Assembly (NCBI RefSeq): GCF_021887715.1 | Contig: NZ_JAIQXX010000012.1 | Coordinates: 1-64,000 of the forward strand | Origin: Winogradskyella immobilis | GTDB taxonomy: Bacteria; Bacteroidota; Bacteroidia; Flavobacteriales; Flavobacteriaceae | Reading direction: 5' to 3' | DNA length: 64,000 nucleotides | Part shown: one piece after another, positions 1 to 8,170 of the stretch | How the letters are laid out: every line of letters starts with the position of its first letter | How positions within the stretch are numbered: the first letter of the stretch is position 1 | Notes under the pieces: generated by a model | Told to the model about the DNA's origin: nothing | What the model saw: the letters and a program-made list of their open reading frames with translations, nothing else | The model's database searches: none | Translations under genes and position numbers: made by a program

Positions 1-1
1 C

Positions 2-95
2 TTATTACTTATCCCTTATTACTTATCCCTTATTACTTATCCCTTATTACTTATCCCTTATTACTTATCCCTTATTACTTATCCCTTATTACTTA
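2..95. repeat. 14-bp tandem repeat, about 6.7 copies
   Basis: The 14-bp unit TTATTACTTATCCC is repeated six times without error at 2-85, with a partial seventh copy (TTATTACTTA) at 86-95. The array touches the 3' end of the csaA-like gene, whose stop codon is at 100-102. It may extend beyond the left edge. There are no spacers, so it is a simple minisatellite-type array and not CRISPR. Confidence 0.97.
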
Positions 96-99
96 GATT

Positions 100-435
100 C
101 TAATTCACTGTAGTGCCATTTTTAACTTTAACTTCTGGATTTAGTAAAAATACGTCGTTAGCTTGTACAGCTCCCATGACTAAGCATTCGCTCATAAACT
201 TAGCTATTTGCTTTTTAGGAAAATTAACTACAGCTACAATTTGCCGATTTAAAAGTTCTTCTTTTTTATAAAGTGTTGTTATCTGTGCTGAGGATTTTTT
301 TATACCTAAATCGCCAAAATCTATTTTTAATTGATATGCTGGGTTTCGAGCTTCTGGGAAGTCGTTAACTTCAATAATTGTTCCGACACGTAAATCTACT
401 TTTGTAAAGTCTTCAAATGTTATTATCTTTTCCAT
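100..435 (-). CDS. csaA: CsaA-like tRNA-binding protein
   Basis: A 111-residue protein made almost entirely of one tRNA-binding OB-fold domain of the CsaA/Trbp111 type. Visible motifs are DLRVGTI near residues 12-18, NPAYQLKIDFG and KSSAQIT, and the conserved VVNFPKKQIAKFMSE stretch. Family members are homodimers that bind tRNA and have been described as export-related chaperones. I chose the ATG at 435 because homologues begin with an EKI-TFEDF-like sequence. A longer in-frame extension upstream would run into the divergent thioredoxin-like gene. The gene ends at a tandem repeat array. Confidence 0.9.
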   Translation of the reverse strand: MEKIITFEDFTKVDLRVGTIIEVNDFPEARNPAYQLKIDFGDLGIKKSSAQITTLYKKEELLNRQIVAVVNFPKKQIAKFMSECLVMGAVQANDVFLLNPEVKVKNGTTVN

Positions 436-441
436 TTTATG

Positions 442-478
442 CTGAACTTGTTTCAGTATTTTTTCCGTGAAAACGGAA
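442..478. repeat. paired short palindromes, REP-like
   Basis: Two adjacent inverted repeats lie between divergent genes. The first is CTGAA-CTTGT-TTCAG at 442-456. The second is TTCCGT-GAAA-ACGGAA at 463-478, a 6-bp stem with a GAAA tetraloop. On the plus strand the second is followed by GC and a T6 run, so it resembles a weak intrinsic terminator. From memory, CTGAA/TTCAG palindromes of this kind are dispersed in many flavobacterial genomes. That recollection was not checked. Confidence 0.55.
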
Positions 479-514
479 GCTTTTTTAATTTCAACTAAAA
501 TACTAAAAAATAAC

Positions 515-1072
515 ATGGCCTTAACTGCTTCTAATATGTTACCCTTAGGTACAAAAGCGCCAGATTTTAGCTTAATCGATACTAAAGATGACCAAATAAA
601 ATCGTTAATAGGCCATAAAGGTATAACTGGCACTTTGGTTATGTTTATTTGTAATCATTGTCCTTTTGTAATTCATGTCAATGAGCAATTAGTAGCATTG
701 GCAAATGATTATAAAGCCAAAGGCATTAATTGTATTGCAATTTCTAGTAACGACGTTGAACATTATCCACAAGATGGCCCTGAATTGATGCGGCAAAATG
801 CCTTAGTTAATAACTACCCTTTTCCCTATTTATATGATGAAACTCAAAACGTAGCAAAAGCTTACGATGCGGCATGTACACCAGATTTCTTTTTATTTGA
901 TGCTGATTTAAGTTTGGTTTATGCAGGTCAATTAGACGATTCCAGACCTAGTAATGATATTCCTGTAACTGGCAAAGATTTAAGAATAGCCATGGATCAC
1001 TTAGTCAATAACACATCTATTAATCCTAAACAGAAACCTAGTATGGGATGTAATATTAAGTGGAAGAATTGA
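515..1072 (+). CDS. Thioredoxin-fold (AhpC/TSA-like) protein
   Basis: A 185-residue thioredoxin-fold protein of the peroxiredoxin/TlpA-like superfamily. The redox motif CNHCPFV (a CxxC) lies around residues 46-52, after the LGTKAPDFSL entry typical of AhpC/TSA domains. The conserved TPDFFLFD segment near residue 125 corresponds to the cis-proline loop region. No signal peptide is evident, so it is probably cytoplasmic. The start at 515 (MALTAS) was preferred over an earlier in-frame ATG at 467, which would lie inside the palindromic intergenic element. The exact substrate is unknown. Confidence 0.88.
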   Translation: MALTASNMLPLGTKAPDFSLIDTKDDQIKSLIGHKGITGTLVMFICNHCPFVIHVNEQLVALANDYKAKGINCIAISSNDVEHYPQDGPELMRQNALVNNYPFPYLYDETQNVAKAYDAACTPDFFLFDADLSLVYAGQLDDSRPSNDIPVTGKDLRIAMDHLVNNTSINPKQKPSMGCNIKWKN

Positions 1073-1329
1073 ACCTAGAGAAAAAGAATATAGAGAGAAG
1101 AAAAAATGCTCCTTTAACCAATAAAGAGGCTTTATTATTTTTCTTTTTACCTACTAATTTCGCTAGTTTTGATAATTCTAAAAGTACTGATTTTAATGAA
1201 TCTGAATTAAAGCGCTTTAAAACTCACGGTTTTTACTTAAAATATAAACAGGCCAGAGAATTACAATTTTATGGTAGGATATTCTATGTAGCATTATCTA
1301 TTATAATTAGTTATTTTATTCTTTTTTAA
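1060..1329 (+). CDS. Small single-pass membrane protein
   Basis: About 89 residues starting with GTG at 1060, overlapping the 3' end of the thioredoxin-like gene by 13 bp, which suggests translational coupling. An in-frame TTG at 1069 is an alternative start. The N-terminal two thirds is charged (EKKNIERRKN...). The C-terminal 20 or so residues (YVALSIIISYFILF) form one membrane segment. I do not recognise a domain. The overlap and same orientation favour a real gene co-transcribed with its neighbour. Confidence 0.6.
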   Translation: MEELNLEKKNIERRKNAPLTNKEALLFFFLPTNFASFDNSKSTDFNESELKRFKTHGFYLKYKQARELQFYGRIFYVALSIIISYFILF

Positions 1330-1337
1330 CTCAAAAA

Positions 1338-3491
1338 TTACAAATTATCTAACTGATTATCTGTACCATTCTCGCTAATCGTCCAAAAGAAACCGACAAA
1401 GAAAAACTGATCTGCTGCCGGTCGTAAAGCACGTCTATTAAAAACTCCATTAGCATTTGGTGTATTTGCATATTGGTAACCATTAATATTATTAAACCCT
1501 AATATGTTATTTACCGAGAAATACAGTATTTTTTGTTGACTTAGTAAATAGGCCCAATTAAAACTTAAATTGTTAAACGCTTTTGTACGTTCTCCTAAAA
1601 ATTGTGTGGTATTAGGGTTTGTATATGGACGACCAGAAGCAAAAGAATAGGCCAAACCTATTTGGCTTTTCCAATCTTCTATCCAATACTTTGTTACTAA
1701 AGACAAGTTGTGTTTGGCTGCAAAACTTGGTTGCGCTGCTATCGGAAAATTGCCATCATTACGTTCCGTATCTAAATACGAGTAACTTGCCCAATAATCT
1801 AAATTCTTGACACTTGTATTATCACGCCAAAACACATCTAACCCTTGAGCAAAACCATCACCGTTAGAGGTGAAATTAGTATTAAGACTTTCTAATGGTG
1901 TATCGAATTTAACAAGGTTATCGTAATCCTTTCTATATAATTCTGTTCTAAAGATTTTACCATTATTGACATACTGATAATTAAAAATATAATGTGATGT
2001 CTGTTGTGCTTGTAAGTCGGTTTCAAATTTCAATACATTAGAATTGGGGTTTTGAAAAAAGTTACCATACGCTAAAGACATTTGGCTATTCTTAGACGTT
2101 TTATAGGCCAATGATAATCTAGGCGCAAAATTTGAAGTTTCAAAAATAGAGCTATAGTCTAATCTTACACCTGCTTTAAGTGCTAAGGATTTAGAAAATA
2201 TAATATCTGCTTCTGTAAAAGCTGCTGTTATATTATTATTAAACCCAATAGTAGCATCTATATTAACATCTTGAAAACGCTCAGAGAAATCAGTAAGAAA
2301 TTGTTCTACACCAAAATTAAGTTTAAAACGACTACTAAATCGTTTTTTAATTTTCACTTTAGCATGTAATGAATTTTCTCTACCGGTAATATCGCTAGTC
2401 TCTATTCCTATATCGGTATCTGCTATAGTATAACTTAAACCCGTAGTTAAGCTCCAATCATTTCCCAAAATACCTTTATAAGATGCATTAGCATAAAAAT
2501 TATTATTCTTTAATTGAAATTGCAAACCATCGGTCTGGTTAATGTCTTCTTGTGTTAATTTAAAATTAGCTGTATCAAAAGCTGCGTAAAATTTTAATAA
2601 CCCACTATTGGTTTGTTGACGAAATACGGCTTCTCCTTGTGCTCCTTGATATGGATTTTCCCAATCATTTCTATCATCAAACACTTCTAAATAAGGTGCT
2701 AGATTAATGTATGTAGCGTTAATACTTAACGAAGATTTCTCCCACTTCTGAGTGTTTCCTAAACTGCCACCAAGGGTCATAACACCTACATCTGTTTTTT
2801 CTTGGTCAGGCTCATCAATAGTATTTAAAAGTAGTACACTAGATAATGCTTGTCCGTATTCTGCTGAATAACCACCTGTAGAAAAGGTAATACCATCAAA
2901 TAAAAATGGAGAATATCGACCACGCGTTGGTATATTATTTGGAGTTGGCGAAAAAGGAGTAAATACACGAATGCCATCTATAAAAATCTGAGTTTCATCA
3001 GCTGAACCTCCCCGAACAAATAGACGACCATCTTCAGCCACATTAGAAGTTCCTGGTAAGGTTTGCAATGCTCCTACAAAATCCCCTAAAGCACTTGCCG
3101 TAGTAACCACATCTAAAGAGTTTAAAACAGAAACTTTACTGTTGTCACTAGCCTCAAAAGTACCTGCAGAAATAACTACAGTATCTAAACTACTAACATC
3201 ATCTCTAAGTTTAATGATAAGCTTATTCATTTTAGATACATCTTCTGTTATAGATTTGGTTTCATAAGATAAAAACGAAATTACCAATACTTGTGTGCCT
3301 TTCTCTTCTGTAGTAAAAGAAAATTCGCCCTGTTCATTAGTAGTAGCTCCATCATAAGTGCCTTCTAAATATACATTAACAGATGCTATAGGTAAGTCTT
3401 TAGTATCTATAACTTTACCAGATATGGTAGTTTGCGCAAGAATAAAATTATTTAAAATTAAACTTAAAATAAGGATTACATGTTGTTTCAT
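1338..3491 (-). CDS. TonB-dependent outer-membrane receptor
   Basis: A 717-residue outer-membrane receptor. Residues 1-19 are a signal peptide ending LAQ. Residues 21 to about 105 are a CarboxypepD_reg-like domain (ISGKVIDTKDLPIASVNVYL...TTNEQGEFSF). The plug domain follows, with FVRGGSADETQIFIDGIRV near residues 160-178, then a TonB-type beta barrel to the end. It has no SusD partner, so it is not a classical SusCD pair; the substrate cannot be told. It is divergent from an ECF sigma gene. Its upstream region carries a direct-repeat operator shared with the LytTR operon near 13.95 kb, so it is probably in that regulon. Confidence 0.93.
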   Translation of the reverse strand: MKQHVILILSLILNNFILAQTTISGKVIDTKDLPIASVNVYLEGTYDGATTNEQGEFSFTTEEKGTQVLVISFLSYETKSITEDVSKMNKLIIKLRDDVSSLDTVVISAGTFEASDNSKVSVLNSLDVVTTASALGDFVGALQTLPGTSNVAEDGRLFVRGGSADETQIFIDGIRVFTPFSPTPNNIPTRGRYSPFLFDGITFSTGGYSAEYGQALSSVLLLNTIDEPDQEKTDVGVMTLGGSLGNTQKWEKSSLSINATYINLAPYLEVFDDRNDWENPYQGAQGEAVFRQQTNSGLLKFYAAFDTANFKLTQEDINQTDGLQFQLKNNNFYANASYKGILGNDWSLTTGLSYTIADTDIGIETSDITGRENSLHAKVKIKKRFSSRFKLNFGVEQFLTDFSERFQDVNIDATIGFNNNITAAFTEADIIFSKSLALKAGVRLDYSSIFETSNFAPRLSLAYKTSKNSQMSLAYGNFFQNPNSNVLKFETDLQAQQTSHYIFNYQYVNNGKIFRTELYRKDYDNLVKFDTPLESLNTNFTSNGDGFAQGLDVFWRDNTSVKNLDYWASYSYLDTERNDGNFPIAAQPSFAAKHNLSLVTKYWIEDWKSQIGLAYSFASGRPYTNPNTTQFLGERTKAFNNLSFNWAYLLSQQKILYFSVNNILGFNNINGYQYANTPNANGVFNRRALRPAADQFFFVGFFWTISENGTDNQLDNL

Positions 3492-3548
3492 TTTTGATTG
3501 ATTTACTGTTCGTTTTTTGTTACTGAAACTAATTCAGTGTAAATTGAT

Positions 3549-3624
3549 GGAGCAAACTTCGTGTAGTTAGCAATATTTAGAAATTCTATATGACCGAACT
3601 GTAAAATTTTAATGATGAATTGCG
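3549..3624 (-). promoter_or_regulatory. Putative LytTR-type operator and promoter of the TonB receptor
   Basis: Two direct repeats, ACCGAACTGTA at 3593-3603 and GATGAATTGCG at 3614-3624, are phased 21 bp apart. Read toward the receptor, they precede GAAGTTTGCTCC (3560-3549), a one-mismatch form of the Bacteroidota -7 motif TAnnTTTG, with 32 bp in between. The same arrangement with identical spacing occurs at 13943-14018 in front of the signalling operon. Across the 32 bp of the repeat region 23 positions match. Paired sites about two helical turns apart are typical of LytTR regulators. Confidence 0.6.
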
Positions 3625-3777
3625 CTTAGCTGATTAGATATATAATTAGTTATCATACTTCTAAAAATTATTTTTATAATTCAAAGATTAAACTGTAACA
3701 TTGTAGGTGTTTTTACTACCAATAGATAATCAATCATCATAAACCGAACGAGCTTCGGTTAAAAATCTAACTAACTA

Positions 3778-4272
3778 TTGACCAAGGAACTTGAACATAG
3801 CTTTGTAGAGCAGCTTCAAACGCATCAAAACATTGTGCATAAAGTATGTAGACTTTATACCAACAATCAAGATGCGCATAACGACTTGTTTCAGGAAATC
3901 ACGATACAATTATGGCGTGCTTTCCCGAAGTTTAGAGGTGACTCAAAGTTTAGTACATGGATGTATCGTGTGGGATTAAACACGGCGATAACTTTGTATA
4001 GAAAATCGAAACGTCGCATACAAACTGATGATTTTGATGCTATACAATTTAAAATTAAAGCTGAAGAGTATGACAATACTGAAGAAGAGCAATTAAAACT
4101 GTTATACAAAGCGGTACATCAGTTGAATGATATTGAGAAAGCTTTAGTTTTTTTGTATTTAGAAGACAAAGATTATAGAGAAATAAGTGAAACTTTAGGT
4201 ATATCTGAAGTTAATGCACGTGTGAAAATGAATCGTATAAAAAAGAAATTAAAAACAATATTAAATCCGTAA
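3778..4272 (+). CDS. ECF-type RNA polymerase sigma factor
   Basis: A 164-residue sigma-70 family protein. Region 2 lies at about residues 10-80, with DLFQEITIQLWRAFPKFRGDSKFSTWMYRV-like residues for core and -10 binding. Region 4 lies at about 105-160, with the helix-turn-helix YREISETLGISEVNARVKMNRIKKKL. It starts with TTG at 3778. No ATG lies in frame nearby, and the MTKELEHSF beginning fits the normal N-terminus of the family. A 7-bp hairpin (AACCGAA/TTCGGTT, 3742-3760) lies 17 nt upstream. The next gene is 12 bp downstream and encodes a membrane protein that could be its anti-sigma partner. Confidence 0.92.
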   Translation: MTKELEHSFVEQLQTHQNIVHKVCRLYTNNQDAHNDLFQEITIQLWRAFPKFRGDSKFSTWMYRVGLNTAITLYRKSKRRIQTDDFDAIQFKIKAEEYDNTEEEQLKLLYKAVHQLNDIEKALVFLYLEDKDYREISETLGISEVNARVKMNRIKKKLKTILNP

Positions 4273-4284
4273 TGCATAATTACT

Positions 4285-4899
4285 ATGGATGAATTAGAAT
4301 TACTAAAAAAAGACTGGCAGAGCGATAAGCCTATTTACCCTGAGCTCTCTTATGATGACATTTACAAAATGTTGCATGCCAAATCTTCAAGCATTGTAAA
4401 GTGGATATTTTACATTAGCATTATAGAGTTAAGTTTAGGGATAGCTTTAACGTTAATAAATCCAAAAATAGAGTCACCAGCTCAATTTCCTAATTGGATT
4501 GATACTTTATCCTATTTTTCTATCCCATTTATTTTAGTCTTTATGTATCTTTTTTATAAAAACTACAAAACCATTACCACTACAGATAATGTAAAATCAC
4601 TTATTAATAGTATTTTAAAAACACGACGCACAGTTAAATATTACGTATTATTTAATTTAATATTAGCAGGTATTTTCTCATCTGTACTCACTTACGTAAG
4701 CTATGTAGAAGTTAATGGCGGTCCCGATGTTTTTGAAGCCAGCGCACACTTTAAAGAATACGCTGTTCTTGGTGTTGTTATAGTCGTAGCTACTATAGGT
4801 ATTACTGCTATAATCTTTGGTATCTATTATTTAATCTATGGAATTCTTTTAAAACGTTTAAATAAAAATTATAACGAATTAAAAAAACTAGAAGTTTGA
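4285..4899 (+). CDS. Four-TM membrane protein, possible anti-sigma partner
   Basis: A 204-residue protein with a soluble N-terminal stretch of about 36 residues (MDELELLKKDWQ...), then four predicted membrane helices at about 38-58, 75-93, 118-140 and 158-188. It directly follows an ECF sigma gene in the same orientation. An N-terminal cytoplasmic tail followed by membrane helices is compatible with an anti-sigma role, but I see no recognised anti-sigma motif (no zinc-binding HxxxCxxC). The function is an inference from position only. Confidence 0.72.
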   Translation: MDELELLKKDWQSDKPIYPELSYDDIYKMLHAKSSSIVKWIFYISIIELSLGIALTLINPKIESPAQFPNWIDTLSYFSIPFILVFMYLFYKNYKTITTTDNVKSLINSILKTRRTVKYYVLFNLILAGIFSSVLTYVSYVEVNGGPDVFEASAHFKEYAVLGVVIVVATIGITAIIFGIYYLIYGILLKRLNKNYNELKKLEV

Positions 4900-4918
4900 A
4901 ATTATAAATTCTGAATCT

Positions 4919-5941
4919 ATGAATACAACATCACTCTTTAAAAGAAACTTAGTTATATTCGGAATACCAGTATTACTTATTATTAGTTTAATATTTCTTA
5001 CAAAAACTTCGGTTTTTATTGATTATACCAATTCATTATCTAATGCAATTACTATTGATATTCTATTAATAGTCCCTTTTATTTATTATCTACTCATTCG
5101 AAAGACTAAAATTCCTAAAACTACAGTCGTTCCATTTATAATTTTGGGTATTGTTATATGTTCGTTTATTCTCCCAAAAGAACATCAAAATTACCTCAAC
5201 CTCTTTAAAAGCTATATTTTACCAGTTATTGAATTGTCATTAGCTTCATTTATTATTTACAACGTTAGAAAAGCAATTATAAAGTTTAAAGCTGAAAAAG
5301 TCCACGCTTACGATTTCTATACTACATTAAAAAACACATGTTACCAAATGCTTCCTAGGGCTATTGTTATTCCTTTTATTACTGAAATTGCAGTGTTTTA
5401 TTACGGTTTTATCTATTGGAAAAAACGACGATTAAACTCTAATGAGTTTTCTTATCATAAGGATAGTGGCGGAACAGGTTTATATATTGCTATTCTTTTT
5501 TTAATTGCTATTGAGACAGTTGCTTTTCATTTATTATTAATGCAATGGAACCATACTGCTGCTTGGATTTTAACGCTTATAAGCATCTATTCTGGCATAC
5601 AAATTTTTGGGTTTTTGAAATCAATTTACAAACGACCAATAGCTATTGAAAACAATACTATTTATTTGCGCTACGGCATATTAAAAGAAACGAATATTGC
5701 TATAGATTCTATTGCTTCAATAGAGTTGTCATCTAAAGAAATAACTACAGAAGATTCTGTTGCTAAACTTTCTATTTTAGGAGATATGGAAAGTCATAAT
5801 GTAATTATTAGACTTAAAGAAGAAAATACCTTAACTGGCCTTTATGGTAAAAAGCGAGCTTACAAAACGCTTTTGCTTCATGTCGATGAAAAAGTAGAAT
5901 TTAAGTATAAAATAGATACTTATATTTCTACCAATCTCTAA
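4919..5941 (+). CDS. Polytopic membrane protein with PH-like tail
   Basis: A 340-residue protein with about seven hydrophobic helices in residues 8-240, followed by a soluble domain (about 250-340: IAIENNTIYLRYGILKETNIAIDSIASIEL) that resembles a small bacterial PH-like fold. It is 19 bp downstream of the four-TM protein and could be co-transcribed with the sigma factor. Its 3' end overlaps the convergent acyltransferase gene by 14 bp. No function can be assigned. Confidence 0.72.
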   Translation: MNTTSLFKRNLVIFGIPVLLIISLIFLTKTSVFIDYTNSLSNAITIDILLIVPFIYYLLIRKTKIPKTTVVPFIILGIVICSFILPKEHQNYLNLFKSYILPVIELSLASFIIYNVRKAIIKFKAEKVHAYDFYTTLKNTCYQMLPRAIVIPFITEIAVFYYGFIYWKKRRLNSNEFSYHKDSGGTGLYIAILFLIAIETVAFHLLLMQWNHTAAWILTLISIYSGIQIFGFLKSIYKRPIAIENNTIYLRYGILKETNIAIDSIASIELSSKEITTEDSVAKLSILGDMESHNVIIRLKEENTLTGLYGKKRAYKTLLLHVDEKVEFKYKIDTYISTNL

Positions 5942-6728
5942 GCTCTTTATTAAGCTTCTCTTTCTCTAATAATTCTTTTTGAGGAATTACCTTTAAAAAA
6001 GATTTATGCTGCTCAATAGCAAATTCAATCTTCTCTACAATTTCAGCTATAGATTCGTTATCGTAATCAATATCTAAAGGTTGTTTTATTTCAAAAGATT
6101 GATAAATATTTTTCTTTTTAATTCGAAGTCCTTTTTTATCAAAAGAACGCCTAAACCCATCAATTACAATTGGCACAACAATAGGCTTATATCGTTTTAT
6201 AATATGAGCCGTTCCTTTTCTAATAGGTTTAAATGGTGTGGTTGTACCTTGAGGAAACGTAATAACCCAACCATCATCTAATGCTTTTCCTATGCTAGAA
6301 ATATCACTCATTTTAACCTGTCTATTAACACTCTGTCCTTCAGAACGCCATGTACGTTCTATACTTACAGAACCTACATAAGCCAAAATTTTAGGCAACA
6401 GCCCAGATTTCATAGTTTCTTTAGCCGCAACATAGTACATGTTTAATTTAGGGTTCCACAAATAACCTACATTTTTAATGTTATCTAAACGTCCACTTAA
6501 ACTGGCATTAAACACATGAAACATTGCAATTACATCTGCAAAATAAGTTTGGTGATTAGAAATAAACAAGACATTTGTATCAGGTAGATCCTTAATAATT
6601 TCAGATCCTTCTATTTTTAATTCATTAAAACCTCTAAAACGACGGTGTGTTAATACACCTAAGATTCTAATCAACCATTTTTTAATAAAAAGTATATGTC
6701 CAAAAGGATTCTTTTTGAATAATCCCAT
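5928..6728 (-). CDS. 1-acyl-glycerol-3-phosphate acyltransferase-like protein (PlsC domain)
   Basis: A 266-residue PlsC-family acyltransferase. It has an N-terminal hydrophobic segment and the catalytic block SNHQTYFADV near residues 80-88. The substrate loop FPQGTTTPFKPIRKGTAH corresponds to the FPEGTRS motif. Both blocks deviate from the textbook form: His and Asp are separated by five residues rather than four, and Glu is replaced by Gln. The enzyme would act at the inner membrane on lysophospholipid or a related acceptor. I chose ATG at 6728; a TTG nine bases further upstream is possible. Tail-to-tail overlap with the preceding plus-strand gene. Confidence 0.83.
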   Translation of the reverse strand: MGLFKKNPFGHILFIKKWLIRILGVLTHRRFRGFNELKIEGSEIIKDLPDTNVLFISNHQTYFADVIAMFHVFNASLSGRLDNIKNVGYLWNPKLNMYYVAAKETMKSGLLPKILAYVGSVSIERTWRSEGQSVNRQVKMSDISSIGKALDDGWVITFPQGTTTPFKPIRKGTAHIIKRYKPIVVPIVIDGFRRSFDKKGLRIKKKNIYQSFEIKQPLDIDYDNESIAEIVEKIEFAIEQHKSFLKVIPQKELLEKEKLNKELRDW

Positions 6729-6776
6729 AGTTTTCAATCACATTTGCTAGAACACAAATGTAATAAATAAAGGCAC

Positions 6777-7418
6777 TTATAAAAGCGCTTTTAGTAAGAC
6801 TTTAATTTCACTAAGCATCATTGCTGTTGCTCCCCAAACCACATAATCATTTAATATAAAAGCAGGCACCTCAACTTCAACGTTATAACTAGTAGGTACT
6901 TTAGTTTGCTGCACTTTAGTTTCATCTAAAAGATCTTGAAGTGATACTTCAATAATTGCATTGACTTCTCCATCGTCTTTTATAAATTGAAGTGGTTTCT
7001 TTGAAATGCCCATAAATGGATGTACTAAGAAATTGCTAGGAGGAATATAAAGCGGTGACATTTCTTTTACAATCTCTATGCTATGCTGCTTTACCCCTAT
7101 TTCTTCTTCAGTTTCTCGCAGTGCTGTTGCTTTTAAATTAATATCCGAAGCTTCTACTTTTCCACCAGGAAATCCAACTTGTGCAGAATGCACACCTTTA
7201 TATGTGTTTCTTAAAATTAAAACTAATGTTGTATCATTATTTACATTTGGATAAAACAAAGCCAATACCGCTGCTATTTGCGCTTCTTTTTGTTTTTGTT
7301 TCATCTTCTCTGCCATTTTTAAACGATATGAAGGAGACATTTTAGCATGTGCTATTTCGCCTAAAAGGTCTATATGTTCTATATTTACAATCGATTCTAA
7401 AAACGTATTAAATTTCAT
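6777..7418 (-). CDS. Nudix hydrolase, CoA pyrophosphatase type
   Basis: A 213-residue Nudix hydrolase. The Nudix box is seen as FPGGKVEASD followed by ALRETEEEIGV (about residues 88-113). It is preceded by the LVLILRNTYKGVHSAQVGFPGG region, which matches the extra signature of the NudL/CoAse subgroup that hydrolyses coenzyme A to phosphopantetheine and 3',5'-ADP. The C-terminal VWGATAMML also fits that subgroup. The start codon is only 2 bp from that of the divergent PPIase gene. The N-terminus (KFNTFLESI) looks native, so this start is favoured. Confidence 0.9.
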   Translation of the reverse strand: MKFNTFLESIVNIEHIDLLGEIAHAKMSPSYRLKMAEKMKQKQKEAQIAAVLALFYPNVNNDTTLVLILRNTYKGVHSAQVGFPGGKVEASDINLKATALRETEEEIGVKQHSIEIVKEMSPLYIPPSNFLVHPFMGISKKPLQFIKDDGEVNAIIEVSLQDLLDETKVQQTKVPTSYNVEVEVPAFILNDYVVWGATAMMLSEIKVLLKALL

Positions 7419-7420
7419 TT

Positions 7421-8116
7421 ATGAGGATTCTATTAATCTTATGTCTTTGTCTTGTATTTAATTGTGAAGATAAACAAACTTCAAAACAAAAATCATCGGT
7501 AGTTAAAGATTCATTAGCGTCTGAAAAAAAAGCAAAGCAAGCAAAAACACAAGAACGAAAATATCCTAGATTAACAGATGCTAATGCTATGGAGTTTTTC
7601 TTGAAGTTTCGTGAAGAAAATAAAGAAAATAAAGTGCGGATTACTACAGATTTTGGAACTATTGACGTTAAGCTCTATGAAAAAACAAGTTTTCATCGAG
7701 CAAATTTTATTTTCTTAATTAAACAAAATTACTTTGATGGTACTCAGTTTTATAGAGTTATTAATAATTTTATCATTCAAGGAGGAGGCAGTGATGATTA
7801 TAGAGTGGCAAAACACCGTTCTAAAATTGGAAAATACCTTTTGCCACCAGATACTAAAAAAGGATTTAAACATAAACGTGGCGTATTATCTATGCCAAGT
7901 AGCGAAATAGAAAACGCATACAAATTGGCAACACCATATCAGTTTTTTATAGTACAAAATAAAGATGGAGCACCTCATTTAGATGGAGCTTATACAGCCT
8001 TTGGAGAAGTAACTAAAGGTATGGATGTTGTTGATAAAATTGCTACTGTAGAAACCGATGAAAGAGATTGGCCTGTACATAACGTTTATATTAAAAAGAT
8101 TGAAATTATAGACTAA
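7421..8116 (+). CDS. Cyclophilin-type peptidyl-prolyl isomerase lipoprotein
   Basis: A 231-residue protein with a short lipoprotein signal (MRILLILCLCLVFNC, lipidation Cys at residue 15) and a polar linker, then a cyclophilin domain from about residue 65. Visible motifs are RVINNFIIQGGG for the active-site strand and PYQFFIV for the FF(I/V) core. It probably assists folding of periplasmic or outer-membrane proteins. Its ATG is only 2 bp from the divergent Nudix start, so its promoter must lie inside the Nudix coding sequence. Confidence 0.9.
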   Translation: MRILLILCLCLVFNCEDKQTSKQKSSVVKDSLASEKKAKQAKTQERKYPRLTDANAMEFFLKFREENKENKVRITTDFGTIDVKLYEKTSFHRANFIFLIKQNYFDGTQFYRVINNFIIQGGGSDDYRVAKHRSKIGKYLLPPDTKKGFKHKRGVLSMPSSEIENAYKLATPYQFFIVQNKDGAPHLDGAYTAFGEVTKGMDVVDKIATVETDERDWPVHNVYIKKIEIID

Positions 8117-8170
8117 TTAAGATCTATAATCTTATAGTTTTAATATCTTATATTTATAAAAAATCAATAC

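Noticed and set aside
2-95. CRISPR-like direct repeats
   Set aside because: The units are contiguous 14-mers without spacers and no cas gene is near, so this is a tandem repeat.
3742-3760. Hairpin AACCGAA-CGAGC-TTCGGTT as a terminator upstream of the sigma factor
   Set aside because: It is followed by A residues on the plus strand and no T run. It lies 17 nt before the start codon, so it is at best a leader structure.
3746-3770. ECF-type promoter GAAC-N16-TCTAA in front of the sigma gene
   Set aside because: Only a loose match; it would make the transcript start at or inside the start codon. I found no second copy to support it.
8119-8133. AAGAT/ATCTT inverted repeat after the PPIase gene as a terminator
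   Set aside because: The stem has only 5 AT-rich base pairs and could easily occur by chance.
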